From: Tritrichomonas musculus
Lineage: Eukaryota; Parabasalia; Tritrichomonadida; Tritrichomonadidae
Direction: 5' to 3'
Assembly: GCA_039105265.1 (NCBI GenBank)
Contig: JAPFFF010000011.1
Location: 2,728,001-2,792,000, forward strand
Length of the DNA: 64,000 bases
Under the pieces are notes generated by a model. The model made no database searches. It was not told where the DNA came from and was given only the letters and a program-made list of their open reading frames with translations. Shown in pieces: positions 54,234 to 62,429 of the stretch; positions within the stretch are counted from its first letter, which is position 1, and every line of letters starts with the position of its first letter. Made by a program: the position numbers and the translations under genes.

Positions 54234-55100
54234 TTATTCAAAATAGTACTTATTAGCAGAAATATTCATTACGAATTTTTCATGTGGTTCTTTATGTTGT
54301 AGGTACTCAGCTACTGTCTGTTTAGTATTTAATGAGTTATTTGTTTGTTGCAACAAGCTCGTAAAATCTTCCTCACTATATCCTGTATAACATATGATAT
54401 CTGTTGCTAACCTTTTAGCATTCATATGAACAAATCGAATTGTTTGTATTGCCATGATACATGTTAAATTATAGTGTCTTGTTTTGGTTAACAACTTGAT
54501 AAATTCACTATTACCATTCTTTAATAAATCACTACCTGCACAATCATCTAGTATCAATAATGTATTATATGGATATGATGATGTTTCATACTTGACGAGC
54601 TTATTTGCTATATATATTATTTTATCATTGAGCTCATTTAAATGATGCTTCTCAATGAGCCTCCTCATTTCGTCATTGGTCTCTTTCATTCGAGATAGTA
54701 CATATTTGACAATGGCATAATACTTTATCTTTCTTCGAAGATGTCGTTTTAGATAACTCATTAATTCTCTTTCCTTTACATAATCGATTCTTGATTGTAT
54801 CTGTTTATTAAGTGTTTCAGCTGTTTTATCCATTTTACCAGAGCTTGAGCAAAATATTATCTTTTGGTAGTATGGATGTTTAAACAACCTCTCTGTTATC
54901 ATAATATGTCTCCATATCCAAAAACTTTTACCAGCACCTGGTTTACCAATTAAAAAATATATACCGTTTGTGCTAAAAGGATAATCAGGTGATAATGGTT
55001 TAATTAATGCTCCATCTATTTCTTTCATGTTCTTCCGTAAGGTTTCTTTAATCAATGTTTCTACTTTATTTATTAGTTCTGCACTTGGGGGTTCATCCAT
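54234..55100 (-). CDS. DNA-packaging ATPase (A32/FtsK-HerA type)
   Basis: 288 aa. Walker A GKPGAGKS (about residues 52-59) within IYFLIGKPGAGKSFWIWRHI; Walker B LLILDD (about 182-187); then a TRHYNLTCIMAIQTIRFVH segment carrying the sensor region. This is the family that pumps genomes into the capsids of poxvirus-like viruses and Polintons. It lies between the integrase and the amphipathic protein on the same strand, as usual. Frame intact. Confidence 0.92.
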   Translation of the reverse strand: MDEPPSAELINKVETLIKETLRKNMKEIDGALIKPLSPDYPFSTNGIYFLIGKPGAGKSFWIWRHIMITERLFKHPYYQKIIFCSSSGKMDKTAETLNKQIQSRIDYVKERELMSYLKRHLRRKIKYYAIVKYVLSRMKETNDEMRRLIEKHHLNELNDKIIYIANKLVKYETSSYPYNTLLILDDCAGSDLLKNGNSEFIKLLTKTRHYNLTCIMAIQTIRFVHMNAKRLATDIICYTGYSEEDFTSLLQQTNNSLNTKQTVAEYLQHKEPHEKFVMNISANKYYFE

Positions 55101-55110
55101 TTACAAATTT

Positions 55111-56229
55111 TTAAATGTATTTCATAATTTTATCTGGTATTGGTTCTCCTTTCTTCTTTTGTTCCAACCAATATTGTCTTTCTGCTGTACCAAGTACTAA
55201 TGGATTACCTCTCCTTACATCTCTAATAGTTTGTCTAGCAAAGGCATCATCACCTTCGACTCCTTCCCATTTTAAATCATACTTACCAGTATCTTCATCA
55301 AAGTTATATATTTTTTCAATAATACCTTCTTTACCTTCATTTAGTCTTTCAGCTACTTTAATCCTTTTGTCTCTTGTCCTTAACAACCTATATCCAGGGA
55401 ATGAACTTGTTGAACCATCTTTGGACTTGACCACAAACTGGTTACCTTTTTGTGAGTCAACTATATAAGACTCATTAGACAAATTACTTCTTCTTTTACC
55501 AAATGGTTCTTTTTCGAGTACTAACCTGACCTTCTCACCTGGATTAAAATGATATGGGTTAATGCGTGCATTCTTTTGGATGTACTTTATTTCATCCTCT
55601 GGAGTAATATCATTAGGTGCTTTATTATCTAAAGACCTATGAGGAGAGTTATTATATATGTTTACCAAATCATGCATCTCCTTTGGTTGAATAAACCTAT
55701 TTTCACCAATAGCATCTCTTATAGTTCTCATAAATCTATTAATAATGCCAAGTACATTATGGTTATTCTCAGTTGTTGTTCGGTATTTTATGTTCTTCTC
55801 TCTCATGAAGTCTAATACAGTTGATGATAAATATGCAGCATCCTCATCACTTGTTATTGAATATACATGAGGTACATCATTAACAAATTTATGAAGTGCT
55901 GCCAATACTTCCCTTGCTCCTTTACCATTCATAGGATATGCATATGCTTTTCGAGTGTTAATATTGATGAACATTAGATAATTCAACCCACCTGCCTCTT
56001 TATTGTTAATGAAGGTATCCATTTGATAACCATCAGGGTGTTTCGATACGATAGGTATATATTGTGCTTTTGGTACTCTCTTATCATGTACTACTCTTTC
56101 ATCAAAGTATTTCTTTGCTTCCTCTTCATTCAGATTCTCTTGTTTTGCCATGCTAAGGTATTTGTCCAAGGTCCTCCATTTAGCTTTGTTGTATAATTTT
56201 TCATATGGGGTTGGTTCTTCTTTACTCAT
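55111..56229 (-). CDS. Retroviral-type integrase with chromodomain-like tail
   Basis: 372 aa. The rve core spans about residues 65-220 (YQMDTFINNKEAGGLNYLMF; SITSDEDAAYLSSTVLDFMR; LGIINRFMRTIRDAIGENRF; YNNSPHRSLDNKAPNDITPE). An SH3-like DNA-binding domain (FNPGEKVRLVLEKEPFGKRR, about 228-285) and a chromodomain-like tail (EGIIEKIYNFDEDTGKYDLK, about 296-330) follow. Chromodomains on integrases of some Polintons and LTR elements are thought to steer insertion to certain chromatin. Only distantly similar to the element II enzyme. Confidence 0.9.
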   Translation of the reverse strand: MSKEEPTPYEKLYNKAKWRTLDKYLSMAKQENLNEEEAKKYFDERVVHDKRVPKAQYIPIVSKHPDGYQMDTFINNKEAGGLNYLMFININTRKAYAYPMNGKGAREVLAALHKFVNDVPHVYSITSDEDAAYLSSTVLDFMREKNIKYRTTTENNHNVLGIINRFMRTIRDAIGENRFIQPKEMHDLVNIYNNSPHRSLDNKAPNDITPEDEIKYIQKNARINPYHFNPGEKVRLVLEKEPFGKRRSNLSNESYIVDSQKGNQFVVKSKDGSTSSFPGYRLLRTRDKRIKVAERLNEGKEGIIEKIYNFDEDTGKYDLKWEGVEGDDAFARQTIRDVRRGNPLVLGTAERQYWLEQKKKGEPIPDKIMKYI

Positions 56230-56235
56230 TTATTT

Positions 56236-57237
56236 TTAAATAAACATCTTATCATATTGAAGGAATTGCATTTCGATTACAAATGAATCATTTGGAGGTA
56301 GTTTTGTTGGACAATTATAATGGGCATCACTATAGAAGTCTATCCAAAACCTTTGGTCCATTGAGTTTAACTTGAAGTACTTAATCGGACTATATTCAAC
56401 ATCACTATCTCCAATATAGTTATGCAATGCTTGTTCACCTATAGATGAATATATTTTACATGATTGTCTGTCCCATATATTATCAAATATCAATTCCTTG
56501 TGCCATGTTTGATATTTTTCTGGTTTATTTTGAAATATTCCATTACCTATATTAAATACATCTGCAAAGTCTTCATTCCAGGATTTAAGTTGGAAAAAGT
56601 TCATATATGGTGCAGTATAATCCCAATCTTGTTCATTCTTACTGTTAGTATAGTAGTATTTATGATTCTCTGCTTTATTTCTTTCTGTATAAATAATTTC
56701 ATGAAAACCATTTTTATCATAATATCCATCTGTTTGTATATCTCTATCTTGTATATCGTCATCATTTTGTACAAATTTTTCTAATTTAGAAGTTCTAATG
56801 TATGACTTGAAAGCACTATTAACTGCATCAAAAAATCCACGTAAATCTCCATCGACTGACACCCAATCAATGACTTTAAAGCACCCATATTCATGATTTG
56901 AACCAGTTATATAGTCTTCTTTTAGTGTTCCATCATTCCATGTTCCACCACAGACAAACTCATATGTTTTCTTATGTATCTTATATATTTCAATCTCTAC
57001 TTCCATTTTGCGTCGTCTCTTAATGATATGTGCTGAACGAACGCCAACAATAGATTCCCCTTTGTTTGCAGTTGACCATTCTGGTGGGAAATTAAACCAA
57101 TACCTATTAAACTTAGCTTTATCATGTTGAGCATCCTCAAGGAAGTAGGCTGTTTCGATTGGAAGAGGTGTATTACCATCATTAACTATATTATCTCGAT
57201 TAGGATAAAGAGTTTTAACACTTGGTGGTAATTCCAT
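56236..57237 (-). CDS. Putative minor capsid (penton) protein
   Basis: 333 aa. Beta-rich with many aromatic residues (FNRYWFNFPPEWSTANKGES; IVGVRSAHIIKRRRKMEVEI), ending NDSFVIEMQFLQYDKMFI. Size and place, between the protease and the integrase, match the single jelly-roll minor capsid gene of Polintons. No motif proves the fold. Confidence 0.65.
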   Translation of the reverse strand: MELPPSVKTLYPNRDNIVNDGNTPLPIETAYFLEDAQHDKAKFNRYWFNFPPEWSTANKGESIVGVRSAHIIKRRRKMEVEIEIYKIHKKTYEFVCGGTWNDGTLKEDYITGSNHEYGCFKVIDWVSVDGDLRGFFDAVNSAFKSYIRTSKLEKFVQNDDDIQDRDIQTDGYYDKNGFHEIIYTERNKAENHKYYYTNSKNEQDWDYTAPYMNFFQLKSWNEDFADVFNIGNGIFQNKPEKYQTWHKELIFDNIWDRQSCKIYSSIGEQALHNYIGDSDVEYSPIKYFKLNSMDQRFWIDFYSDAHYNCPTKLPPNDSFVIEMQFLQYDKMFI

Positions 57238-57258
57238 TTCGAGTTGAATAAAAAGTCT

Positions 57259-58806
57259 TTATTGATATACAACACCTGTTTCTAATTCATTGTTTTGAAG
57301 TTCTCGAAGTATTCTCTTTCTAATATCTGGCATATTGCGTTGTTTAAACTTACCATTTCCTTCATGCAAAAAGGTACGACAAGATTCCATTAGAAACACT
57401 CCACAATCCTTGTTATTCCTTTGACTAGGTACATCATAATATTTTGCTTTTAACTTACCTGTTCCTGAAATATTGATCCACTTATTAAGTGTCTTTACCT
57501 CTGGTGCCATTGACTTATTCTCAGAGTCATAGCATTCGATTATTTTCTTTGAATATCGAACAATACATAAAACCCAATGTTCTCCATCTGAACAAATGGG
57601 GACAAATACTTTATCGAAATGTGAAAATGACTGTTTACCTGAGATAGGACTTTTCATCAGTTCATGTATTTTTTCCATATCATTAGTCTCATATGCTCTA
57701 GAAAGGAGGGTATAAAATGCAGTAGGTAAAACCAATATTTTCTTTTTATCAAACTCTGCCTCATTTTGACCAGGTTGTTTATTCAATCTCTTTCCTTTGT
57801 TATATAGAAGTTTCAAGTAGTCATCAATAACATCTTCTTCTATATTTTCATCATTGACTAAACTCCTCCAATCATGAATTTTATGACGTCTTTGGTCTAC
57901 TGTATACTCTCCTGTCTTCTGTGGTGTCATACGGGGTTCTCTTGGAGGAGGACTAGTACCTCGAGAGGTATGCGATGATGGAAACTGTGGAGGTGGTGAT
58001 GAAGGAGGAGGAGGTGGTGGAGGTGGAGGTGAAGGTGAACGAGGTCGTTTTGATTTTGTCTTAGGTTGTTTTGATTTTTTCTTAGGTCTATCATCCTCGT
58101 CTAAATTTGTACTACTTTGAAGTAAAAGTTGAATTCTGTTTTGATTTTGGTCCCTTGTTGGTGGCTCAACATTTGTGGGTCGGTTCCTACCGATTTTCCT
58201 AAGGTTAAGATGATAATCATTTCGATTTAAAGTTGGAGGTCTGGGTAATGGAGCCAATTCTGGTATATCATCTGTTTGAATACCTCTAGTTTTATATTCT
58301 TTCTTATCACTTTTCAATGTTCTTTCTTTCATCTGCTCTCTCAGTTCTCTAGCTGCTTGTTTTTCCTCCTCAGTCTTCATTCGAGATATCCTTATGTTGA
58401 TAATATCATAATGTAATTTTATCTCTGTTAATATACCTGTTGTTGATTCCTGGAGAGTATATTGATATGGCTTTAATACTGTTATGTAATGTCCATGTTC
58501 ATCTTTATCATCTTGATTTTTCTTAATTGCAAAAACACAACCTGTAAATTTTGCTTTTGGTCTCTCTCTCTTGAGTCTATTAGCAAATTCAAGTACGTCT
58601 TTAAAAGCTATACTAGTATTTAAATATGTCTCATATAATTTTTGTAGATTTATTTGATTATTAGAGAACTTCCATATAGTTTGACCCAAACCTCTTGTTA
58701 ATCTTGCAACATCTCTATCAACTAGTTTAGGTCGAAATTTAAAAGTACATTGTAGTAGTTGTATTTTATTGTTAGGTTTAGTTTGTGTGCCTTTATCACT
58801 TGTCAT
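57259..58806 (-). CDS. Ulp1/adenain-like cysteine protease
   Basis: 515 aa from the ATG at 58806; the frame opens 8 codons earlier, inside the divergent gene's start. The N-terminal ~170 residues look folded (FKFRPKLVDRDVARLTRGLG). Residues ~240-310 are basic and proline-rich (a run of P near 275). The C-terminal third is the C48 protease domain: His in DGEHWVLCIVRY (about 409), Asp in ECYDSEN (about 425), Gln and Cys in PSQRNNKDCGVF (about 463-469). In Polintons this protease matures virion proteins. The long N-terminal extension is unusual for the family. Confidence 0.88.
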   Translation of the reverse strand: MTSDKGTQTKPNNKIQLLQCTFKFRPKLVDRDVARLTRGLGQTIWKFSNNQINLQKLYETYLNTSIAFKDVLEFANRLKRERPKAKFTGCVFAIKKNQDDKDEHGHYITVLKPYQYTLQESTTGILTEIKLHYDIINIRISRMKTEEEKQAARELREQMKERTLKSDKKEYKTRGIQTDDIPELAPLPRPPTLNRNDYHLNLRKIGRNRPTNVEPPTRDQNQNRIQLLLQSSTNLDEDDRPKKKSKQPKTKSKRPRSPSPPPPPPPPPSSPPPQFPSSHTSRGTSPPPREPRMTPQKTGEYTVDQRRHKIHDWRSLVNDENIEEDVIDDYLKLLYNKGKRLNKQPGQNEAEFDKKKILVLPTAFYTLLSRAYETNDMEKIHELMKSPISGKQSFSHFDKVFVPICSDGEHWVLCIVRYSKKIIECYDSENKSMAPEVKTLNKWINISGTGKLKAKYYDVPSQRNNKDCGVFLMESCRTFLHEGNGKFKQRNMPDIRKRILRELQNNELETGVVYQ

Positions 58807-58821
58807 TTTTATCATTATAAA

Positions 58822-59073
58822 ATGTCTCAATCAGACCGTATGTATATCCTCGTTAGAATTCTATCGAACATCCATGAATATAGTGTAGAGAGTGATGAAA
58901 CTAGAAGAAAAAAATTGATGAAGACTATAAAAGAATTATCAGCTCAGTATTTCAAACCTGAACATCTTCAAATAATGAGGATAGATAATGATGTTGATTT
59001 TTTAGGTCGAATTGAACACTTTGCTTTGGAGTTCTTAGAACTATATATAGTTAATCTGCCCTCGCATTTATAA
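58822..59073 (+). CDS. Hypothetical 83-aa protein
   Basis: 83 aa from the ATG at 58822 (MSQSDRMYILVRILSNIHEY). Helical, charged. It starts 15 bp from the protease start (divergent) and its end overlaps the end of the HNH gene by 23 bp. The upstream frame to 58759 is only the antisense of the protease gene. Function unknown. Confidence 0.55.
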   Translation: MSQSDRMYILVRILSNIHEYSVESDETRRKKLMKTIKELSAQYFKPEHLQIMRIDNDVDFLGRIEHFALEFLELYIVNLPSHL

Positions 59074-59386
59074 TTTTGGGCATATCCCTGTTATAGTTAC
59101 TATCAGTTGGGGTTATCCATCTTAAGTTGCTTAGATGGTAATCAGCCCTATTCCTATTGATATGGTCTACCTCTATTTTATGTTGTGGGTCATCATTAGG
59201 TATGAACTGTCTTGCTATAAGTACATGTTTCAAGTAGTAGTCGCCATTTAGACATACACGTATATACCCCTTTATATGTTTTGCATCCTTGCATATAAAA
59301 TGATTACTCTTACGTCTTATAGTAAAGGGGTACCTATTCAGTATTTCATAGTCGTTAGTAAAGCCTTTGAGTGGCACAAATGACAT
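59051..59386 (-). CDS. HNH endonuclease-like protein (NUMOD4 type)
   Basis: 111 aa. FVPLKGFTNDYEILNRYPFT is a NUMOD4-like start (about residues 3-35). The HNH core follows: YYLKHVLIARQFIPNDDPQH, VDHINRNRADYHLSNLRWIT (about 55-95). Homologue of the first half of the 212-aa protein at 16983-17621. Such small nucleases spread as passengers in viruses and mobile elements. Confidence 0.8.
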   Translation of the reverse strand: MSFVPLKGFTNDYEILNRYPFTIRRKSNHFICKDAKHIKGYIRVCLNGDYYLKHVLIARQFIPNDDPQHKIEVDHINRNRADYHLSNLRWITPTDSNYNRDMPKIINARAD

Positions 59387-59426
59387 TTTCTCACTTTTTG
59401 AATGATTTAAATATTTTCATTTCATT

Positions 59427-59436
59427 TTTATTTTTG
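59427..59436 (+). promoter_or_regulatory. TTTATTTTTG start-proximal motif
   Basis: TTTATTTTTG ending 1 nt before the ATG at 59438. Confidence 0.45.
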
Positions 59437-59437
59437 T

Positions 59438-59683
59438 ATGAGCAAGTGGGGGACAATCATTGTTGAAGGAATTGATGATAAAGGACCTCTTTATTATCCT
59501 CTCGATGACAAAGAAAAAAACGTTATCAAGTTTCCAAAGAAAAAAAAGCGAGTAAACTTGTATAAAAACTATTATGAACATCAAGAGAAAGAAGAAGAAG
59601 AGAAAGAAGAACTTCTAGATGTAGGTGTTCAAACTGAAAAAACTGAACTACCTCATATAGACGAACTACTTAGTAAAATTTAA
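59438..59683 (+). CDS. Hypothetical 81-aa charged protein
   Basis: 81 aa, MSKWGTIIVEGIDDKGPLYY, then lysine- and glutamate-rich runs (KFPKKKKRVNLYKNYYEHQE) and a short DVGVQTEK segment resembling DIGVQTEP in the 174-aa proteins. Mostly disordered. Supported by the motif directly before its start and by placement between two other small genes. Confidence 0.5.
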   Translation: MSKWGTIIVEGIDDKGPLYYPLDDKEKNVIKFPKKKKRVNLYKNYYEHQEKEEEEKEELLDVGVQTEKTELPHIDELLSKI

Positions 59684-59708
59684 CTTCTTTTATTTTATTG
59701 TTATTTTT

Positions 59709-59718
59709 TTTATTTTTG
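59709..59718 (+). promoter_or_regulatory. TTTATTTTTG start-proximal motif
   Basis: TTTATTTTTG, 6 nt before the ATG of the 82-aa gene, as in its element II homologues. Confidence 0.5.
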
Positions 59719-59724
59719 TCTTAA

Positions 59725-59973
59725 ATGAATAGCGCTCTTAACGGACTGAATAATGACGCAGAAGCTCTATATGCAAGATTTAAAGTTATTAAAGACAAGA
59801 TATTTGGAAAATGTATGAATGAAGATGATGATAAAATAGCTAGTCAATTCGATATAATGATAAATATAATCAAGTCATACAAAGAACTCTTTGAAGACAT
59901 TGAAAAAGCTAAGTTATTATTGAAGTCAATTGGTGCACGTATCTCTATAGCTGAACATCAAAATAGACTATGA
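59725..59973 (+). CDS. Conserved 82-aa helical protein
   Basis: 82 aa, MNSALNGLNNDAEALYARFK, homologous along its whole length to the 81-aa proteins of element II (11636-11881, 36422-36667): same VIKDKIF block and a final helix (ELFEDIEKAKLLLKSIGARI). Because elements II and III have different polymerases, this small gene is either ancient in the group or exchanged between elements. Function unknown. Confidence 0.75.
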   Translation: MNSALNGLNNDAEALYARFKVIKDKIFGKCMNEDDDKIASQFDIMINIIKSYKELFEDIEKAKLLLKSIGARISIAEHQNRL

Positions 59974-60109
59974 GGGACCCGAGGTAGTTGTTTAGGTCCC
60001 TAGTAGTACTTCAAGAAAAACAAGTAGTGGGGACCCGAGGTAGTTGTTTAGGTCCCTAGTAGTAGTGGGGACCCGAGGTAGTTGTTTAGGTCCCTAGTAG
60101 TACTTCAAG
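59974..60109. repeat. Tandem repeat with GGGACC...GGTCCC hairpins
   Basis: Three copies of GGGACCCGAGGTAGTTGTTT plus AGGTCCCTAGTAGTA, starting at 59974, 60030 and 60068. Each contains a GGGACC/GGTCCC inverted repeat (6-bp stem, 15-nt loop). Two copies are followed by CTTCAAGAAAAA. The phrase CGAGGTA.TTGTTT resembles the minisatellite unit at 49196. No gene. Confidence 0.85.
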
Positions 60110-60124
60110 AAAAAAACAAGTTGA

Positions 60125-60209
60125 AGAAAAAATTTTTTTTTATTTTTTTTTTTCATTTTTATTTTTTTTTTTCATTTTTATTTTTTTTTTTTTTTTTTTT
60201 ATTTTTTAT
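60125..60209. other. Poly-T-rich tract
   Basis: Almost pure T with scattered A and C (TTTCATTTTTATTTT repeated). It ends in ATTTTTTATC (60201-60210), the start-proximal motif, directly before the structured-RNA candidate. No gene. Confidence 0.8.
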
Positions 60210-60281
60210 CACGAGTTCGTGTTGACGTGTGGGCTTAAGCGTAGCGTGGCCCCAACGGAAACCGACTCGTATATACTACTA
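60210..60281 (+). ncRNA. Candidate structured RNA, copy 2
   Basis: Matches 28632-28690. P1 is 60211-60219 (one bulged T at 60217) with 60263-60270; P2 is GTTG (60221-60224) with CAAC (60253-60256); P3 is GGGC (60231-60234) with GCCC (60249-60252) around a longer loop (TTAAGCGTAGCGTG). Conserved unpaired ACG after P2 and GGAAAC before P1. In P1, C212-G269 and G213-C268 replace T-A and T.G of copy 1 (last three digits of the coordinate), and P2 has T-A where copy 1 has T.G. ATTTTTTATC ends exactly where the structure begins. It runs straight into DNA homologous to the capsid gene. Confidence 0.45.
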
Positions 60282-60898
60282 CATTCCCAACACAGATTAT
60301 GTCATTTTACACTTGTACAAGACCTCTTAATAATGAACAAGATAAAGCAACTATTACTATTACACCTAATTTTGTAGATAGTATGTTTTGCTTATTCCCA
60401 CTTAAGCATACTCATAAGACATACTTCAAGAATCCTATGTTTGAAGCATTTCATATGAATTGTGGTAATTACAATAATATTCCTGCTAAAGCATTTGGTA
60501 CTAATGGTAAGTATCCAGAGTTCCTCGAATATTGTCAGAATGCAATGAACATGAATGGAGAGCAAAATGGATTTAATAAAGAGGTTATTGCAAGTTTAGC
60601 GAATGAGTATCAATATAATGAAAACACAACAGGCTATTATCCAAATGATAGGTCCTCATTCTTCATAGGTCTTCCTACTGAAACAGATGGAACATATCAA
60701 CAAGGTCTTTCAAGTCTTGCACCTATTAACTTCGAATTGATATGTAGTCAAAAGGCAGATAATCCATTTAGACAGGAAGTAGATACACCTCCATTATTAT
60801 GCTTATTAACAGATATATCAATTAGTATCTTAATTAGACCTAATGGTATGCCACCATCAGTACGTATTGGTCCTTATGATTTAACAACCCCTGAGTAA
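60280..60898 (+). pseudogene. Partial copy of the major capsid gene
   Basis: Corresponds to the C-terminal third (about 200 residues) of the capsid protein at 51473-53155, nearly identical in sequence. It is open from the ATG at 60299, but that codon is internal methionine in the full gene. As part of the inverted arm it is best read as a fossil fragment, although the upstream motif and RNA candidate leave open that it is expressed. Confidence 0.7.
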
Positions 60899-60925
60899 AA
60901 AGATGTATATTTTATTTTATAGAAA

Positions 60926-61360
60926 ATGTCGAATGATTATAGAAGCCCACATGCTGAGATTGTTGGAAGAGAAGGTATGATGTATAATGAAGCTACCATG
61001 AAAAATAAAGACATAGAGTTTCAACATTTTGGTGTGTTCAGTAATACTAATACTTATTCTGTAACCTTCAACCCATATATTAATCGACCACCTACCCAGA
61101 TTATTGAACATGAGGACCCAGTTAAATTTCCAGATACTCGAGAACATATAACCAAACCTGTTCGTGAACCTCCTGTTAGTATTACAGATGGTGGTTTTTA
61201 TCGACATATAGGTGAAAAAGATAGACCAGTACCTCTCTTACCAAAATATCTTAAGAAGCCTGAGAAACCACCAATGCAAGGTAGAGCAAGAGAATATAAT
61301 AAACAAGATATTCGATATGGACCTACCCAACATATCTTTACCCAAAATAACATATATTAA
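60926..61360 (+). CDS. Conserved 144-aa protein (arm copy)
   Basis: 144 aa, copy of 51007-51441 with about a dozen conservative differences (for example KFPDTREHITKPVREPPVSI). The maintained frame in spite of these changes suggests that both copies were under selection after duplication. Follows the partial capsid gene by 27 bp. Confidence 0.7.
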   Translation: MSNDYRSPHAEIVGREGMMYNEATMKNKDIEFQHFGVFSNTNTYSVTFNPYINRPPTQIIEHEDPVKFPDTREHITKPVREPPVSITDGGFYRHIGEKDRPVPLLPKYLKKPEKPPMQGRAREYNKQDIRYGPTQHIFTQNNIY

Positions 61361-61371
61361 TTTTTTATTGA

Positions 61372-61381
61372 ATTTTTTATC
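61372..61381 (+). promoter_or_regulatory. ATTTTTTATC start-proximal motif
   Basis: ATTTTTTATC, 3 nt before the ATG at 61385. Confidence 0.4.
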
Positions 61382-61384
61382 CAG

Positions 61385-61831
61385 ATGAAAATGACAACAA
61401 GAAACGTCTATGACTATGTCAATGAACTTCGCGCAAAATGTGCTCCAAATACTAAACAATGTAATTTCTCGATACTTTGTGACAAGTACCCAATGAAAAC
61501 AGGAGAATGGAGTTATTTAGGCAAAGTACTCTATGTCTCAATCAAGGTAAAAGACAAGTGCCACAGATTTTATCCAGATAAGCTCAAAGAACTTGATCTT
61601 GACTCAATATTTATTAAGCCTAACTCAAGGAGAAAAATAACTGAAGATTTCGAAGAGTTCTACATAAATGGAAACACTACCACTCAAGAGTATCAAGGAA
61701 TCAAATACTACAACTACTCCATTGCAGCTGCTCCTACAAGTCATAAACCAAAAATCGATGCTCTCAAGCAGAAATATCAAATTGAGTCATTTGACATGTT
61801 TATTGGAGAACAGCTAGACTTAGTACTTTAA
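61385..61831 (+). CDS. Conserved 148-aa protein
   Basis: 148 aa, MKMTTRNVYDYVNELRAKCA; conserved blocks QCNFSILCDKYPMKTGEWSY, KVLYVSIKVKD, KPNSRRKITEDFEEFYINGN and KYYNYSIA, shared with 37573-38049. Present only in the right arm, between the 144-aa and 174-aa genes, which are directly adjacent in the left arm; so it was gained here or lost there. Probably a small alpha/beta protein; no family recognised. Confidence 0.65.
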   Translation: MKMTTRNVYDYVNELRAKCAPNTKQCNFSILCDKYPMKTGEWSYLGKVLYVSIKVKDKCHRFYPDKLKELDLDSIFIKPNSRRKITEDFEEFYINGNTTTQEYQGIKYYNYSIAAAPTSHKPKIDALKQKYQIESFDMFIGEQLDLVL

Positions 61832-61852
61832 GCCTATTTTTTCCCAACCTAA

Positions 61853-62377
61853 ATGATTAAGAAGAGGGGTACAACCAATGGAGTTCAAGCAAATGTATCT
61901 TTAGAACCATCAGCAGCTGCATCATCTACATCAAACATCAACAACAACATTATTATTAATAAGAGAGATGATGGCAAGGAAGACATTGTTATTACAAGAG
62001 ACATTGGAGTGCAAACTGAACCTGTTGAAGTTGAACCAGATGTACGTAATGTTATACTTGAAGCATATGCACAAATACTACTTAATCAAGACAAAGCACT
62101 ACTAGCTAACATTATATCAAAGAAATGCATCATAGTACCTATTGAATCTCTTAGCAACATCATCAAAGCAATACTACATGTTAGTGAGGTTGAAGTACAA
62201 CTTAATGAAGATGTTGGATGTTGTGCAACTAAGAGCAATCCAATAAGAAAAATAGATGCTATTAAGATTATTAAAGATAATGGAGAGGTAGTCATTGACT
62301 TGAAACAAGTATATAATAAAGAATATAATGAGCTTGTTAATAATTATCATGTATGCTTAAAATATTGCATAGTATAA
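61853..62377 (+). CDS. Conserved 174-aa protein with Cys-bearing domain (arm copy)
   Basis: 174 aa, differing from 50462-50986 at about three residues. Same DIGVQTEPVEVEPD segment and C-terminal domain with NEDVGCCATKSNPIRKID. Confidence 0.75.
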   Translation: MIKKRGTTNGVQANVSLEPSAAASSTSNINNNIIINKRDDGKEDIVITRDIGVQTEPVEVEPDVRNVILEAYAQILLNQDKALLANIISKKCIIVPIESLSNIIKAILHVSEVEVQLNEDVGCCATKSNPIRKIDAIKIIKDNGEVVIDLKQVYNKEYNELVNNYHVCLKYCIV

Positions 62378-62429
62378 AAAAAGACATATATAAAAAAAAC
62401 TTAAAATTAGAAGTAATTATTTTTTACTC

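Larger units (their letters stand above)
38392..59973. mobile_element. Element III: Polinton/Maverick-type element
   Basis: Has the fullest set of Polinton parts in the window: polymerase (43861-47136), major capsid (51473-53155), ATPase (54234-55100), integrase (55111-56229), putative minor capsid (56236-57237), Ulp1-like protease (57259-58806), a 1543-aa structural-like protein, an HNH gene and many small genes. It looks nearly whole, with about one break, in a low-complexity locus. The exact ends were not found; 38,392 and 59,973 are working limits. A reversed copy of part of it continues from 60,280 past the window edge. Confidence 0.75.

Noticed and set aside
60210-60298. Intron 3' splice site (ACTACATTCCCAACACAG resembles the Trichomonas acceptor)
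   Set aside because: The same CCCAACACAG lies inside the coding sequence of the full capsid gene, so it is coding DNA, and no donor was found.
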